A DNA stretch of 64,000 nucleotides from Nemania diffusa (lineage: Eukaryota; Ascomycota; Sordariomycetes; Xylariales; Xylariaceae): NCBI GenBank assembly GCA_038501195.1, contig JBBPUQ010000002.1:6587001-6651000 (forward strand). The letters run 5' to 3'. Made by a program: the position numbers and the translations under genes. This document shows positions 34,713 to 50,500 of this stretch, in pieces. Each line of letters starts with the position of its first letter. Positions within the stretch are counted from its first letter, which is position 1. Under the pieces are notes generated by a model, which had not been told where the DNA came from, did not search any database, and worked only from the letters and a program-made list of their open reading frames with translations.

Positions 34713-37700
34713 TATATATATATATATAAAATAGTTTAAAATAATAATAAATAAAGTTATTTATTTAGTTATATAATAAAACTATTTAATTTATTTAAAT
34801 AGTTAAATTAATATTAATTAATTTATAATTATTTTTTTTTTAAAAAAATAACTTGTTTATAAATTATAAAAATTAAATATATAAATTTTAATTAATTATT
34901 TTTTAACAAAAAAAAATCGCTTTAAATATTTACTATATTATTAATTGCTATACTTTTTTTTTTTTAAATTATAATATTATTTTTTTTTATATTTATATTA
35001 TTGTTTTTTGTTAATATTATATTTTAAATATATTTTTTATATATATATTTTTTTTTTTTTATAAAATTAATAAATTGTTATTTTTATAAAATTTTTTAAT
35101 TATATTGTTTTAAGTTATTTATATTTAATTTTTTAGTTTTAATAATAGTTTTATTATATTTAAATTATTATTATAAAATTTTTTTAATAATATAAAATTA
35201 TTTTAAAAATTTTTAATATAATATTATTTATTGTTAATATTTTAATTTTTTTAATTGATTTAATATTATAGTTTTTAATAATATAAATATATTATATATA
35301 TTTTTTTTATTTTAATTTTTTTTTTATTTTTAAATTTAAATATTTTATTTTTAAAATTATTATTTTTTTAATTTATTAATAAATTATTAAAATATTTTTG
35401 TAATTAATTAATATAATATTAATTTATAGCTTTTTAAAATAAAAAGATTTAAAATATAAATATATTATTATGTTTCTTTAAAATTTTATATATTTAATAT
35501 ATTATTAAATAATTAAATTTATTTAAAAGTTTATTAATTATTTAAAATTGCTGTTTTTTTAATATAAATATATAGTTATTTATATTAAAGTTAAAATTTC
35601 AATATTTTTTATTAATTTATATAACTATATAATATTATATATATTTTAGTTTTTTTTTAATAAAATTTATAAATTATATAATTTTTTATATTTTATATTA
35701 AATTTTAAATTATAATGTTTTTTTAATTATTAATAAACTTTTTAGTTTTTTTTAAACTATATAATTCTTTTAATTAAAATAAAATAATATTAAAAAATTT
35801 ATTTTAATTTTATAAAAAAACAATTTAGTAAATTTATAAAATAGCAATATTTATATATAATTTATAGCTAAAATTTATTTAAATTAATTGTTTTAATAAT
35901 AATTAATATAAAATTAAAGTTATTAATTTAAATCTTTATTTATAATTTTAGTTTATTTTATAGTTTTATAATAACTTATAACTATTAAAATATATTAAAC
36001 TTTTATAATTTTATATAATTTATTTATAAAAATAAATATAAATTAAAATTTTTTATTAAAAATTAATATAATTAATATTTTAAAAATTTAAAAAAAACTT
36101 TTATAATATATTTATATAATATTTTCTGCAATTATTTATATAATATATAATATAGTTTAAGTTTTTTTTTTAAATAGTTTATTATAATTAATATATTATT
36201 ATAGCTATATTTATTTTTAAATATTTGTTTAAAATTTACAATTAAATATTTTTAAATATAGTTTAAAATAAAAAAAGAAATAAGTTTATTAAATATTTTA
36301 TTATATAAAACTTTTATAAAACAATATTTTATATAGTTAAAAATATATATAATATAATCTTTTTTAAATTTAAACTATTAATATTATTTTATAAAAAGCT
36401 TATATATATATTTTTTTTTTTTAAATATATAATAGATATTTTATTATATATTTTTTAAATAAATTATATATATAAATATAAAAAGTTAAAAATTGTAAAT
36501 TTTTTATTATAAATAATTAAACTATTAATTAATTATTATAAATTATTATTATTAAAAAAGGTTTTTTTATAATAGATTTTTATATTAAAGTTTTTTTTAT
36601 TTTTTTTAAATATTTTTATAATTAGCTAAAGATTTAATAAAACTTTTATTTTTTTTTATAATTTTATAACAAATAATTTAATTTAATATATTATTTATAT
36701 AAATATATTATAAACAATATTATTTATTAGTTAAAAAATTATTAAATATTTTTATATTTTTTTTTTTTTTTTTTATATAACAAAGTTTTTATATTTTTTT
36801 ATTAAAACATTAATTAATATATTTTTTTTTTAAAATAGTAAATAATATAAAAATTATATTTTATAAATAGTTTTATTTATTTTATTTACTATAAATTTAA
36901 ATATTATTTTTAATTAAAATATTTTAAAATTTAATAGTTAATTATTATTAAAAATAACTTAATATAACTATTAATTAATTTAAACTATTATTTTTTAAAA
37001 GTTAAAAATATTATAAATATTTTTTTATTAGAAATTTTATAGTTTAATTTAATATTATATAAAGTTTTAAAATAATATATAATTAAATATTAATTATTTT
37101 TATATTTTTAAAATAAAACTTTTATAATTATATTATTAAAAATATTAATTTTAATTTTAATAAATAAATTATATTTATAATATTATAATATTAAATAAAA
37201 TATAAAAGCTTTTTTTAATTATAAAAATATTTAGTTATATTTGTTAATTTATAAAAAAATTACTTTTTTTTTTATTAATTATATTATAGATTTAATAATT
37301 TAATTATAATTTTTTATAAATTTTTTATAAAAGTTATAAAATTTTAAAAAAAACTATATATTTTTAATAGTTATAAAAAAATTTTACTTTTTTATTATTG
37401 TTATTTTAACTAAATTAATTTAAATATTATTTATATTAATAATATATTTTAAAAATTTAGTTTTTATAATATAAAGTTTAGATTTTTTTAAATTTATTTA
37501 AAATTTAATAATATATAATTGTTATAATATTAATTATATATATTTTTAATAATTTTTTAAATTAATTAAATAAATTAAAATATTATTTATATATATATTG
37601 TAAAAATTATTTAAATAATTAAATAATATATTATTAATATATTTTTAAAATATAATAAAACTATTAATTAAATTAAATCAAAATATTTTATATTTAAAAA

Positions 37701-40039
37701 ATATATAATATATATAAAAAGTTATTAAGTTTTTTTATTTAAATTATATATATATTGAATTAAATATTTGTTTTATATTTTATTTAATAAATATATTAAC
37801 TTTAAAAAGTTATAATAATATTTTTTTAATTAAAAATAAAAAATATTAATTTTTTTTTATTAATTTATTAAGTTTTTAATAGTTTATATAAAACTTTAAT
37901 TTTTTTTTTAATTTTTTTATAAATAATATTAAAAAAATATAAAATATATTATTAAATTTAATAATTTTTTTTTATAAATTATTAACTAAATATTTATAAA
38001 TTATTTTTAATTTATTTAATAATATTTTATATAAAAAACTATATTAAAAGTTATTAAAAGTTTTATTTTTAAAAAACTTTATTTTATAATTTATTTTAAA
38101 TTAATAAAATAAAAAAGTATTAAAATTTATTTTATTAAATATATATAATAAGTTATAGTATTTTTTAAAAATTATTTATAAAGTTTTTATATAAAAGTTT
38201 TTTTTTTTTATTAAAAAAAGCTTTTTTTTGTTTTTAATAAATTTATCAATTTTATAAATAATAATAATTTATACTTTTTATATAAAATTAATATATTAAA
38301 AATAATTATAATAATATTAATTAATTTTATTAAAAGTTTAATTTTATATTATTATAATTTATTTTTTTATATTTTATAAAAATTTAAATTATTAATTTTT
38401 TATTATAAAATAATTTTTTTATTTTTTTTTTAAGTTTTTTTTTTTTTTAATTTTATAAAAAAAATTAAATTATTATTTAAATTGTATTATATTTTAGCAA
38501 TATTTTTTTTAATAAAATTAAATTATTTAATAATTAAAATTTAAAATATTATTTAACTTTTTTTAATATTTTTTTATTAATATAATTATTATTTTTTTTT
38601 TTTTAAATTTTATATTTTAATAATTAATATTTAATTAATATTTAAAATTTATAAATTAAGTTTTTATTTAATTTATATTTAAATTTTAATCAAAATATTA
38701 ATTAAAAAAATAATTAAATAAAAATATTAATTTATATTTTTAATAATTAAAAAATATATTATATTTTTAAAATTAAAACTTTTTAATAATTATTTTATAA
38801 ATTTAAAAAAATATTATTATTAAAAATATATTTTTAAAACTTTTTTTTTATATTTATAAAAATATTAATAAAATAATTTTAATATTTTGTTTTTTTTTGT
38901 TATTATATTTAAAAATTAATTAAAAATAAAATTATATAATTATAAAAACGTTTAATATTTTTATAATTTCTTTTATAAATAATATATTTATATTTATATA
39001 TATATTTATTTTTATATTTTTAAAAAGTTTTTAATAATTAATAAAAATTTATTACTATTTATAATATATATATATAATAAAAGTTGTTTTTTTAAATATT
39101 TATTTATTAAATTTAATATATTATTTATATAATTTTTTTATAATATTTTTTTTAAATAAAAGTTTAATTTATTTAAAGCTATTTTTTTAATATTTTATTT
39201 TTTTTAATTTTTTTTATAATAATATTTTTTAAAATTTTTATTTTGTTATAAAAATTAATAAATATAATTATAATATTTTATAAATATATATTTTTTTTAG
39301 TATTATTTAAAAAATAGTTTTTTAAAATATATTTTTTTTATTAATAATTGAAATATTTACTTTTTTTTATTAATTTTAACAGCTTAAAATTATTTAAAAT
39401 ATTATAACTTTAAATTATTAAAATTTTAATATTATTATTATTAGTTTTAATATTACTATTTTTATTATTAATAATATTCTTTAAAATATTATTAATATTA
39501 TTATATATAATTTATTAGTTAAATTTATTTATATTGTTTAAAAAAATCGATTAATTAATTTTATATTTAATATTATATTTTTTATTATTTATATATATTT
39601 AATAAACTAATTAAATATAAAATTTAATATATTAATTAAAAAAAATATTATTATTTAAATAAATAAAAAAAATATTAAATAATTTATTAAATAATTTATT
39701 TTTAAAATGCTTTTTTTATTTTTTTTTTTTAATTTAGTTTTTTTAACTAATTAAATAAAGTTAATTTTAAAATTAAAAAAAGTAATTAAAATATAATTAT
39801 TACAATTAAAAGATTTTTATTTTAATTTAAACTTTTTATTAATATTTATATTTTTATAGTTTTTTTTTAAATAGTTAAAAAATATTTTAATAATAATTAA
39901 TTAATTAAAATAGCTTTTAATTAAATATAAAAATAAATATTTAATAATTTTACTATTAATATAAGTTTTAATATTAATTATTTATATAATATTATTAATA
40001 AATTAATTTTTATTAATAATTAATCGACTTTTTATAATA

Positions 40040-40375
40040 TATAACTATATTTTAAATTTAATATTATTATTAATAGAACTTTTTATATATATATATATAA
40101 AAAAATTTAAAATAATTTATAAGATTTAAAGTTTATTTCTAAGTTTTAAAGTTTTATATTAATTTATATATATATTTTATAAAAAAAAATATAATTAAAA
40201 AAGTTATATATAAATTATTTATATATATATATATATAAAACTTATAAACTTTATAGATTTTAATAAATTTTTATATTTTTTATTTTTTTAATTATTTAAT
40301 AAAAGTTTTAGTTTAAATTTTAATTATATATATTTAATATATATATATAAGTTTTATTAAATTATTGATTTAATA
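40040..40375. repeat. Direct repeat R2, left copy
   Basis: It matches 45560-45790 in the same orientation. Shared runs include actttttatatatatatata, aagttttaaagttttatatt and ttatttaataaaag. This copy has about 100 bp not found in the other copy. The pair, 5.5 kb apart, could be LTRs of another decayed element. Confidence 0.65.
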
Positions 40376-43300
40376 TTAAACCTTTTTTTTTTTATATAGT
40401 AATCTTAGTTTTAATATTAATTAATTTTTTATTATTTTTTTTATTATTTAACTAATTTATATATATTTTTATTTATATAATTAATTTATTTATATTAACT
40501 AGTTTTTTTAATGTTTAATTAAATGTTTTTTTTATATAAATATTTACTAAGTTGTTTTTATTATCGATTTAATATATTTTTATAATTTTTTAATTTTTAT
40601 ATATTTTTTAAAATAATATAATATCGATTATAAATCACTTTTTTTATATAGTTTTTAGTTTAATTAAATATTTATATAAAAATTTCAAATTGATATATAT
40701 AATTAATAATATAGTTAATAATTTTATTATATAAATAATTTTTTAAAAAATTATATTAAATATAATAATATAATTAAATTTATTAACTATATTATATAGT
40801 TTATTTGTTAATATATTATATATAACTTATTTATATTTAATTGAATTTAAATAAATAATATTATTTTTAATTATAAAAATATTTTTTATATAATTTTTAG
40901 TAACTAATATAATTTTAAATTTAATTTAAAAACTTAAATTTTTATTATTTATAAATATTTTATTAATAAAAATAAAAATTTTTATATAATTAACATTTAA
41001 AAATATATAATATAGTTTTTATTATATATTGTTAATTTATTACTATATTTATATATTTAATATTTTAATATTATTTTTTAATAGTTTTTAAATTTATATA
41101 ACAATTAATAAATTATATAATATTTTTAATTAATATATTAATATAATATATATATTTTAAGTTTATTAAATAATATATTATTAAAAATAATTTTTTATAT
41201 AAAAGTTAATAATATATAATTGTTTAATTTATTTTTATTAAATAAAAAAAAAAATTTATTTATTTATTTAAATTTTATTTTTATTAAATTTAACTAAATA
41301 TTTAAATATTAATTTTGTTTTTAATTTTATATAAAATAATAGCTTAGTTTCTTTTTTATATAAAAACTTTTTAAATATAATATTAAAAATATTATTTATT
41401 TAAAATTTTATAATTATAAATTTATTAAATTTTTTTTTAATATATAATAAATATAAATTATATATAAATATTTTTATATTTAATTTTTAATAATAATATT
41501 TATAATAAATTTTATATTAATAAATTTTTGATTTAATTAATTTATATAATAATTATATAATTTAAAATATAATATTTATTAAATATTAATTTTTTAGTTT
41601 TTTTAATAAATAAATATAAATTTTTTAATTTAATTTATTATATAATTATATATATATTTAAAAAATATTTTATAGTTTTATATATATATTATAGTTTTAA
41701 ATTAATAATAATTTTAAAATTATAATAAACTATTAATTTATATATTATATTATTAATATTTATATAAAAATTTAAATTTTATTGTTATTTTTATAATTTT
41801 ATATAATTAATTTAGATTTTTTATATAGTTTAATTATTTTATTTTTAATTTTTTATATAAATTTAATTTAAAAATTTTTTATTTAATTATATTAATTTAA
41901 ATTATATTATATAAATTAAAATATATATTAAATTATTAATATATTTATTTTAGTTATATTTAATTGTTTAAATAATATATTAAATATAATAATTATATTG
42001 TTTTATTTTAATTATATAATTAAAATATAATTATTAACTTTTTTTAATATAAAATATTAATTGTTAATAAATATAAATAACTTTTTTAATTTGCTTTTAT
42101 AATAAAATTATAATTATTTAATAGTTTAAAAAAAATTATATAAAAAGTTATTTTTTTTATATAATAAATTAAATATAACTTTTTATTAATAATATAATTT
42201 AATTTATTTATTATATTAACTATAATGTTATAATTTTTAATTATAAAAATTTTATATAGTTTTATTTAGTTTTTATATTTTTTTTATATTATAATTTTAT
42301 TTTAAAAAAATAAAAAAAATATTTTATATAATAATATTAATTTATTTTTAATTTATATAATTTAGTTAATATTAACTTTTATATAAATATTTTTTAATAT
42401 TTTTATAGTTTTTTATATAATTTTTATTTTTTAAATAATTTTTAATAAAAAAAATAAATTGCTATTAATTTTAAAATAAACTTTAAAAATTAATAAAATA
42501 AATATAAAATTATTTAATTTAATTATATTCTTTAAAACTTTTATAATTATTTATAATATTATTTTTTTATTTATATAATAATCGATTTTTTTATATAAAA
42601 TATTAAATATATAATAAAATAATATATATATTTATTTAATTTTTTTAATAGTTTAATATATTTTAATAAATATTTTTTTATATAAAGTTTTAATTAATTA
42701 TATATTATTATAAAATTTTTTAAATAAAGAATTTATATTAAAATTATATATAATATAATTAAGCAGTTTTTAATATATTAAAATTTAATATTAATATAAT
42801 ATATTTTAAATATTATATATATTTAAAAATTTTAAAAATTTAATTATTTAAAATAAAATATTTATATTAATTATATATAAAGTTGATTATTTATTAATTT
42901 ATATAATATTAATAATAATTTTATAATTAAAATTATATTTATTTTTTAATAAAAATTTAAATTTTTTTAAAGTTTAATTATATAATTAATAATAGTAATA
43001 AAATTTTTTAATCTTTCGAAATATTAAAATATTAATATTATTATATTTAACTTTTTATAATAATTTTATAAATCTTTTTATATAAAAATATTTAAATCAA
43101 TAATATAATTTTTAAAGTTTTTATTTTATAAAATAACTTATAATTTTTAATTAATTAATATTAAAAAATAAATATTTTTATTTTTATATAATTAATATTA
43201 TTATATTATTTTATTATATAATTATATTTTATATATTATTAAAATGAATATATAGTTAATTTATATTTTATAATAATAATAAAAATAAAATTAATATATT

Positions 43301-45559
43301 TAAAATATAAAATTTAATCGATTTAATTAATATTAAAATTATTATAATATTTATAGTTTTAAAACTTTTAATATTATTAAATTAAATTATTATATTATTT
43401 AAAGTTTAATTTATTTATATAAAAAAATTTTTTTATATAAAAATTTTAATTTAAGTTTTTTCAATAGTTAAAACTTTAGTTATATTAATATTTTATAAAA
43501 TATTTTAATATTTTATATTATATTAATTATTTAAATAAAAATTATTTAATATTAATATTTAATTTTAAATATATATATTTTTTTTTATTATATAATAAAA
43601 ATATATTAAATTTATTAAAAATTAAACTGTTTTATTTTTATAGTTTTAAAATTTAAATTATTATTAAATTTATTATTATATAAAAAGTTTTTATTACTTT
43701 TATAATTTAATATAAATATATTATATTTTTTATATAATAAAACTTTTTGTTTTAAAATATTATATATAATAAAATATTGCTTTTTTATTTTCGATTTTTT
43801 TTATTAGCTATAATTAATAAATTAACAATTAAGCTTTTTATAAATAATATATTTTTTGTTATTTTTATTATTTTTATTATATAATTGTTATAATTTTTAA
43901 TAAAAGTTTTTTTTAAAATTATAACTATATAATTATTTTAAATATTTAATATTATATTATTTATTAATAAAATAAATATTTATTATATAATAATAATTTA
44001 TTTTTTAATTAAAAAAAACTTATAATATTATTTATAACTTAAAAAATAAAACTTTATATATAAATTTTTAATTAATTAAAATAAATTTAAATTTAAATAT
44101 ATTAAAATATATTTATATAATTGTTATATAAAATAATATTTTTTTATAATAATTAAATTTTAAAATATATTATATAAATTAAAGCTTATTAATTATAGTT
44201 TTTAATATTTTAAATATTATTTTTATTAAATTATCTTATTTTATTTATATAAAAATAATAATAATTTAGTTAATTTAATATTAACTATAATTAATTATTA
44301 TATTAAAATAATATTATTTAGTTTTTTTTTTTAATATAAAAAAAAATACTATATAATATTGTTTTTTAATAATTTTAAATTAATACTATATCGATATAAA
44401 AATTTAAGCTTTATTATATAATATATTATATAATTTACTGTTATAATTTTAGTTAAATTATTATATTTTAATAAATATAATAAATTAAGCTATTTTAATG
44501 AAACTATTATAAATAATTTAAATAAAAAAAAATTTATATAATTGATTTTTATATATAAATAAAAGTATAAAATATATAATATAAATTTTAAAAATAAATA
44601 TAAATTTTTAAATTTTTATTTATATAAAAAAACTAAATATTTAATTATTTATATTAAATATTAAAATATATATTAATATTGTTAGTTTTAATATAACTAG
44701 TTATAATATTAAATAATTTATTTATATAATTAAAAGTTTTAATATATTTGTTAAAATAAATATTAAAACTATTTATATAAATATATCGTTATTTAAGTTT
44801 TTATTGTTTTTATTTATATATTTTCTAATAATATATAAAAGTTTATTTTTAAATAATTTTTTATATATTTTAATATTTTTGTTACTTTTAATAATAGCGA
44901 TAAATTTTTTTTAAAATATTTAATTAATATTTATTAATATCGGTTTTATTTAAATATTAAAATTTATTATAAATATTTATATAAACTATTTGTTTTTAAT
45001 TTTTAATTATATATAATTTTATAAATATTTTATAAAATATATTATTAATTATAAAAATTTAACAAATTAATAAAAGTTAATAATTATATTTTAATATTTA
45101 AAATTAATTTATTTTTATTAAATCTTTATTTAAATATTACTATTTTTAGCTATATTTTTATATATAAATTTATTTTTTTTATATAAAGTTATTAATTTGT
45201 TGTTTTAAATTTATTTAGCTATTGTAGCTATAGCTGCTATAATTACTTTTGTTACAAATATTAATATAATTATAAAAAGTAATAAAATAAAAAAAATAAA
45301 ATAAATAAAATAATTGAAAAAATAAATATATAAAATAATTTATAATTTTATTAATTTTTATATAAAAATAATTAAACTATTATATAAAATTAATTTTAAT
45401 TTTGCAATAGTTAATTTTTTTTTATTTAATAATTAATTCGATATATTTTTAGCTAATTAATATAAATAATAATTTATTTTTTATATAAAAAAAAAAAAAT
45501 AAAACATAAAAGCTATTTTTAATAATAGCTAGTTTTTGTTTTTTTTCTTTGTTAATTTA

Positions 45560-45790
45560 TAATTATATTTTATAATCACTAATTAATATTAATAAAACTT
45601 TTTATATATATATATATAAAAAAGTTCGGAATAATTTATAAAGTTTAAAGCTTATTTTTAAGTTTTAAAGTTTTATATTAATTTATATATATATTTTTTA
45701 TTTTTTTAGTTATTTAATAAAAGTCCTAGTCCAAGTTTTAATTATACACACCTAGTGTATATATACAGGTTTTATTAAATTATTAATTTA
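45560..45790. repeat. Direct repeat R2, right copy, less mutated
   Basis: It keeps C and G (agtcctagtccaagtttta) where the left copy has only A and T (agttttagtttaaatttta), so the two copies differ in RIP load. Confidence 0.7.
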
Positions 45791-46779
45791 ATAATTATTT
45801 TTATTTTTATTGTTATAAAAAATAAATATAAATATTTTAACTAATTTATAAAATTTTTTATTTATTTAAATAAATTTTAAAATATTACTTTTATAAAAAA
45901 ATAAATTAATAATATATTAATTAATTTTATTTAATAGTTTTTAAATATAGTTATATTTAATAATAACTATTTTTAACTTTTAAAATAAATAATTAATAAT
46001 TTATTTAAAATAAAAGTTAAAAGTAAATCTTTTTTTATTATTTTTTATTAAATAGTTTAATTATTTTTTTTTATTAATTATAGTTTTGCTAAATTTTTTA
46101 GCTTAATTAATAAAAGTTTTTATATATTAAATAAATAATATAATTAAATTATATAAATTTTTAGTTTATTATTAATATATTATTATTATTAAAGATTTAA
46201 TTTATATTTTTTAAAATAAAATATTAAAATATTTAATTAAATTAATAAAAATATCTTTATTAACTAGTTTGTTAAATTTAAACTAAGTTTTTTTTCTTTA
46301 GCTAAATAAAAAAAAAAAAAAAAAAAAATCAATTTTATTAAGTTTATATAATTTAATAATATATTTTTTTAATAAATAGTTAGTTTTTTAAAAAAAGTTT
46401 TTTTAATTTAAAATATAATGTTTATATATAAAAAAAAAGTTTTATATTTAATTTTAAAAACTTTTTACTAAAAAAGCTAAAATAATTAATTTATTGTTTT
46501 TTTTAGTTTTTATAATAATTAAAACATTTTAGCTAAATTTTTTAAAATATATTTAAATATTAATTTTTATATAAAAACTTAAAAAAAACTACTTGTTATT
46601 TATAATTACAAATAGTTATAATTTATTAAAAATTAAATTAATTTGTTTTTTTATTTATTGCTTAAATATAATACACTTTTTAAGTATTAATATTATTATA
46701 ACAATTAATTATAGTTTAATTTTTTTATAAAAAATATTTACAAGTAATTTTTATATTTTATAAATATAAATAATTTATA

Positions 46780-47025
46780 AATTATTATATAAAGCTTATA
46801 AAAAAAACAAAGCTTTAAATAAATAAAGCTATATTATATAAAAAATCTACAAATAAAAAAATAAAAAAAAAAGTTAAAAATTCTTTTACAAAAAAATTAC
46901 TTATATATATATATATATAAAACAGTTTAAAGTAGCAATAAATAAAGTTATTTATTTAGCTATATAATAAAGCTATTTAATTTATTTAAATAGTTAAATT
47001 AATATTAATTAACTTATAATTTTTA
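46780..47025. repeat. Empty-site copy of the LTR element's target repeat
   Basis: The left half matches 26554-26682 and the right half matches 34713-34840, joined at a TATAT run near 46905. This is the sequence the retrotransposon interrupts elsewhere, present here without the insertion. The unit is about 245 bp and its own class is unknown. Confidence 0.8.
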
Positions 47026-47094
47026 ATAAAAAATATTTTTATATAAAAAAAGCAATAATAAATAATATTATTATTTAAAAAGCTTTTATTATTT

Positions 47095-47570
47095 ATATTT
47101 AATTATATAAATATATTTTTTTTTATTTAATAAAAAATATATATATAAAAATAAATAAATAATTTATATTTTTTATTTAAATAATTTTATTATATATAAA
47201 AATTAAAATAATAACTTTTAAATATAATAATATTTTAATAGTTTTAATAAAAAACTAAATAAAAAACTATTTTTATTTATAATTTTTTATATAATAAACT
47301 CAATAAATATTTTAATATTAATATTATAATTATATAAAAATATATTATTAAAAAATATTAAAATAAATTTATTAATATTTTTATTATTATAAAATAATAT
47401 TTTTTTATTTATTTTATATTAATTTAATTTTATATAATTAATTATATATAATAAAACTAAAACAAAATATAATATTATAATTATATAATATTATTATTAT
47501 TTTTATTTTTAAAAATAAATATTTATATATATAATATATATATATAAATTATTTAAACTAGCAAATATTT
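47095..47570. repeat. Inverted copy of the 26.2-26.5 kb unit
   Basis: Its reverse complement matches 26200-26530 (shared runs such as tttaattttatataattaat and ataatattataattatataa), in the same orientation as the 23.8-24.0 kb arm. Confidence 0.65.
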
Positions 47571-50500
47571 TTGCGTTTTTATTTTTATATCTTTAGATTT
47601 AATTTTTATATTTTTACTTTTATATTTTTAAACTTGTTTTATATTTTATTTTGCAAGCTTGGATTAGTTATATCGTTTTTGCTTTTGTTTTTTTAAATTT
47701 GCGTTAGTTTTTTTATTAACTATTTTGTTTGCTACAGTTAAAGTTTTTTATTAAGCTTTTATTTTTAAACTTATTTAAAATTGTTTTTTAGCTAACGCTG
47801 CTGTTTTAAATTTTCAGTTGTTATATTAAACAGTTTTTTTTAAACTTAATTTAAATTGTTTTAAACTAAATTTTTTATTTTTATAAATATTAAGTTTTTT
47901 TTTTTAAACTTGTTTATAATTAAAATTTATATTAAACTATTTTTTTAAAACTTATATTATTTTAGTTTAGCTTTTTTTTATTATTTATTATATTATGTTT
48001 TTTTTTTAAAACTTATTAATTAAATCTATTAATTTATAAAGTATAAAAAAGTTTTTTTGTAATTATATCAGTTATAATTTATTATATAATAGCTAATATA
48101 ATTAAGCTTATATTTTAATTTAATTATAAAAGTTATAAAATATAAAATTTATATATTAAATATAATAAATAATATATTTTAGCTATTTTAATTAATATAT
48201 TATATAATTAATAAGTAAGTTTATTTATTAAAATTTTTTCGAAATTATTTCGAATATTTTAAATTTTATATTATTTATATTAAAAGTAAGTATATACTAG
48301 TTAATTATACAGTATTTATTTAAAATATTAAAGCTTGTTTTTTGATTTTATTAAAAAAGCTACAAAATATAAAATCTGTATACTATAAATATTTAACTAT
48401 AAATTATAGCTATTTTAGTTAATATATTAAATAATTAGCTAGTTTGTTTGTTAAAATTTTTTTGAAATTTTTTAAAATATTTTAAATATTAAACAATTAT
48501 ATTTAAAGTAAATATATATTAATAAACTATATAATTTTTATTTAACTATTTATATAAATATAAAATAAACAAATTATATTACAATTATATTAAAGTTATA
48601 AATTTATATTATTATTTTTTTATTTTAAGTTTTAAAATTTAATGTTTTATTAAATTGTAATATTTAAATATATTATATAATATTATATATATAGTTTTTT
48701 AATATATTAATTTTTTGTTTAAACTTATTTAAAATTAATTTAGTTTAAATTATATTTTAAAAGTTGTTTATTATTTAAAATCTATATTAAGCTTTTTTTT
48801 TTAAATTTATTTTAATTTAGTTTAGTTTTTTTTTATTTTAATTTATATTAAATTACTTTTTTAAAAATATTTAATGTAACAACAAAATATAAACATATTA
48901 ATTTAATAATTATATTAAATAATATTTAGTTATAAAATATTTTATATTAATTAGTTATTTATATATATTATATATATATAAATTTAAATTATATTTTAAT
49001 AATTATTTTATTATTTTAATTAAATAAAACAACTTTTATAATATAAACAAGTTTCTTATATTTATATAAAAAACAAATATATATTTGTTAACTATATAAT
49101 ATTTATAATTTTTAAGCTTATATATTGATTTAATTGCAAAAGCTACAAAATATAAAATTTATATATTAAATATATTTAATAGCAAAGTTTAGCTATTTTA
49201 ATTAATATATTAAATATATTAATAATTAATAATTATATTTACTAAAGTTTTTTTAAAGTTGTTTTAAATATTAAAAATATTAAATATTGCTTTAAAAGCT
49301 TTAAAAATATTATAAACTTTGTTGTTTAATATTAATATTTTAAAAAAAACTTTTAACAATTAATTGCAAAAATAAATATACGCTGTATTTTATAATACTT
49401 AAAAAACAACAATAATATATTAAAAACTAGCTATTATATTATATAAAATTTATAAAGCTTGCTACTATAAACTTATATATTTAAGTAAAAAATAAGTTAT
49501 TATTGTTATAAATATAATTTTAACTAACAATTTTAATAAAACTAAATTTAATATTAAATTTATATATTGTATTTTTTAAATTATATTTATTAAAAAAAGC
49601 GAAAATATTAATAATAAAACTATTTGTTTTATTAGCTTTTTTTTATATTATATTAACAATAAAAATAACAATTTATTAAATAAAACAAATATTAATGCTA
49701 ATATTATATTTGAAACTTTTAACAATTGTTTTATTATTTAAATTATAAAAGCTATTTTACTTTTATTTATTTTTAAAAACAAATTTATTTAATACAAGTT
49801 AATTTAGTTAATTTTTTATATTATTAATTTTTTAAATATTATTAATAATAAGCTATTTTAAAAGTTATACTAAAGTTTATTAAAAAAAATATATAATAAA
49901 AAAGCTGTAATATAATTTTAAGCTGTTTCAAGTTTAAAAAAATTAGCTAATAACTAAATAAAAAATATAAAAAACTTTAACAATAGTAATAATGCTATTA
50001 AAACTAGCTTATTTAAAAAGTTTTTAGAAATTTTATAAAATAATTTAAGTATTAAAATTTAATGTTTTTTTTTTGTTAACTTGTTTATTTTATTTAATAT
50101 ATTATTTTATTTTTTCAAAAAAGCAAAAAATTAAAATGTTATAATTTATTATATTATTTATTTTTGTTTATTATTTATATTTAATAATTTCTATTATTTA
50201 TTTTTTTTTATAAAAAAAAAGCTTTTGTAATAAAAGCTTAAAAACAAAAATAAAAATATATATAAAACTGCTAAAAAATTGTTTTAAAATTAGTAAATTA
50301 AAAATTATATAAATATAAATTAAACTAAAAAAAATAAAACATTTATTAAATTAGTAGTTTTAATTTTAAATAGTTTTTTTAAGTTTTTAAAATATATTAA
50401 TGTTATAAACTTAAATATAAAAAATAGTATAGTTTTAAAAATAATAAAAAAGTTTTAAAAAAAATATTTAAATTATAAAACTGTTATAAAATTTAATAAC

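Larger units (their letters stand above)
34713..46779. other. AT-rich repeat block, no gene
   Basis: About 12 kb, close to 90% A+T, with no frame of interest. About 34.7-34.85 kb continues the repeat into which the LTR element inserted. About 40.4-42.8 kb is a more mutated relative of the LTR element's interior (for example at 42720-42780 versus 31430-31490). The stretch from about 34.85 to 40.0 kb is not assigned. Confidence 0.6.
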
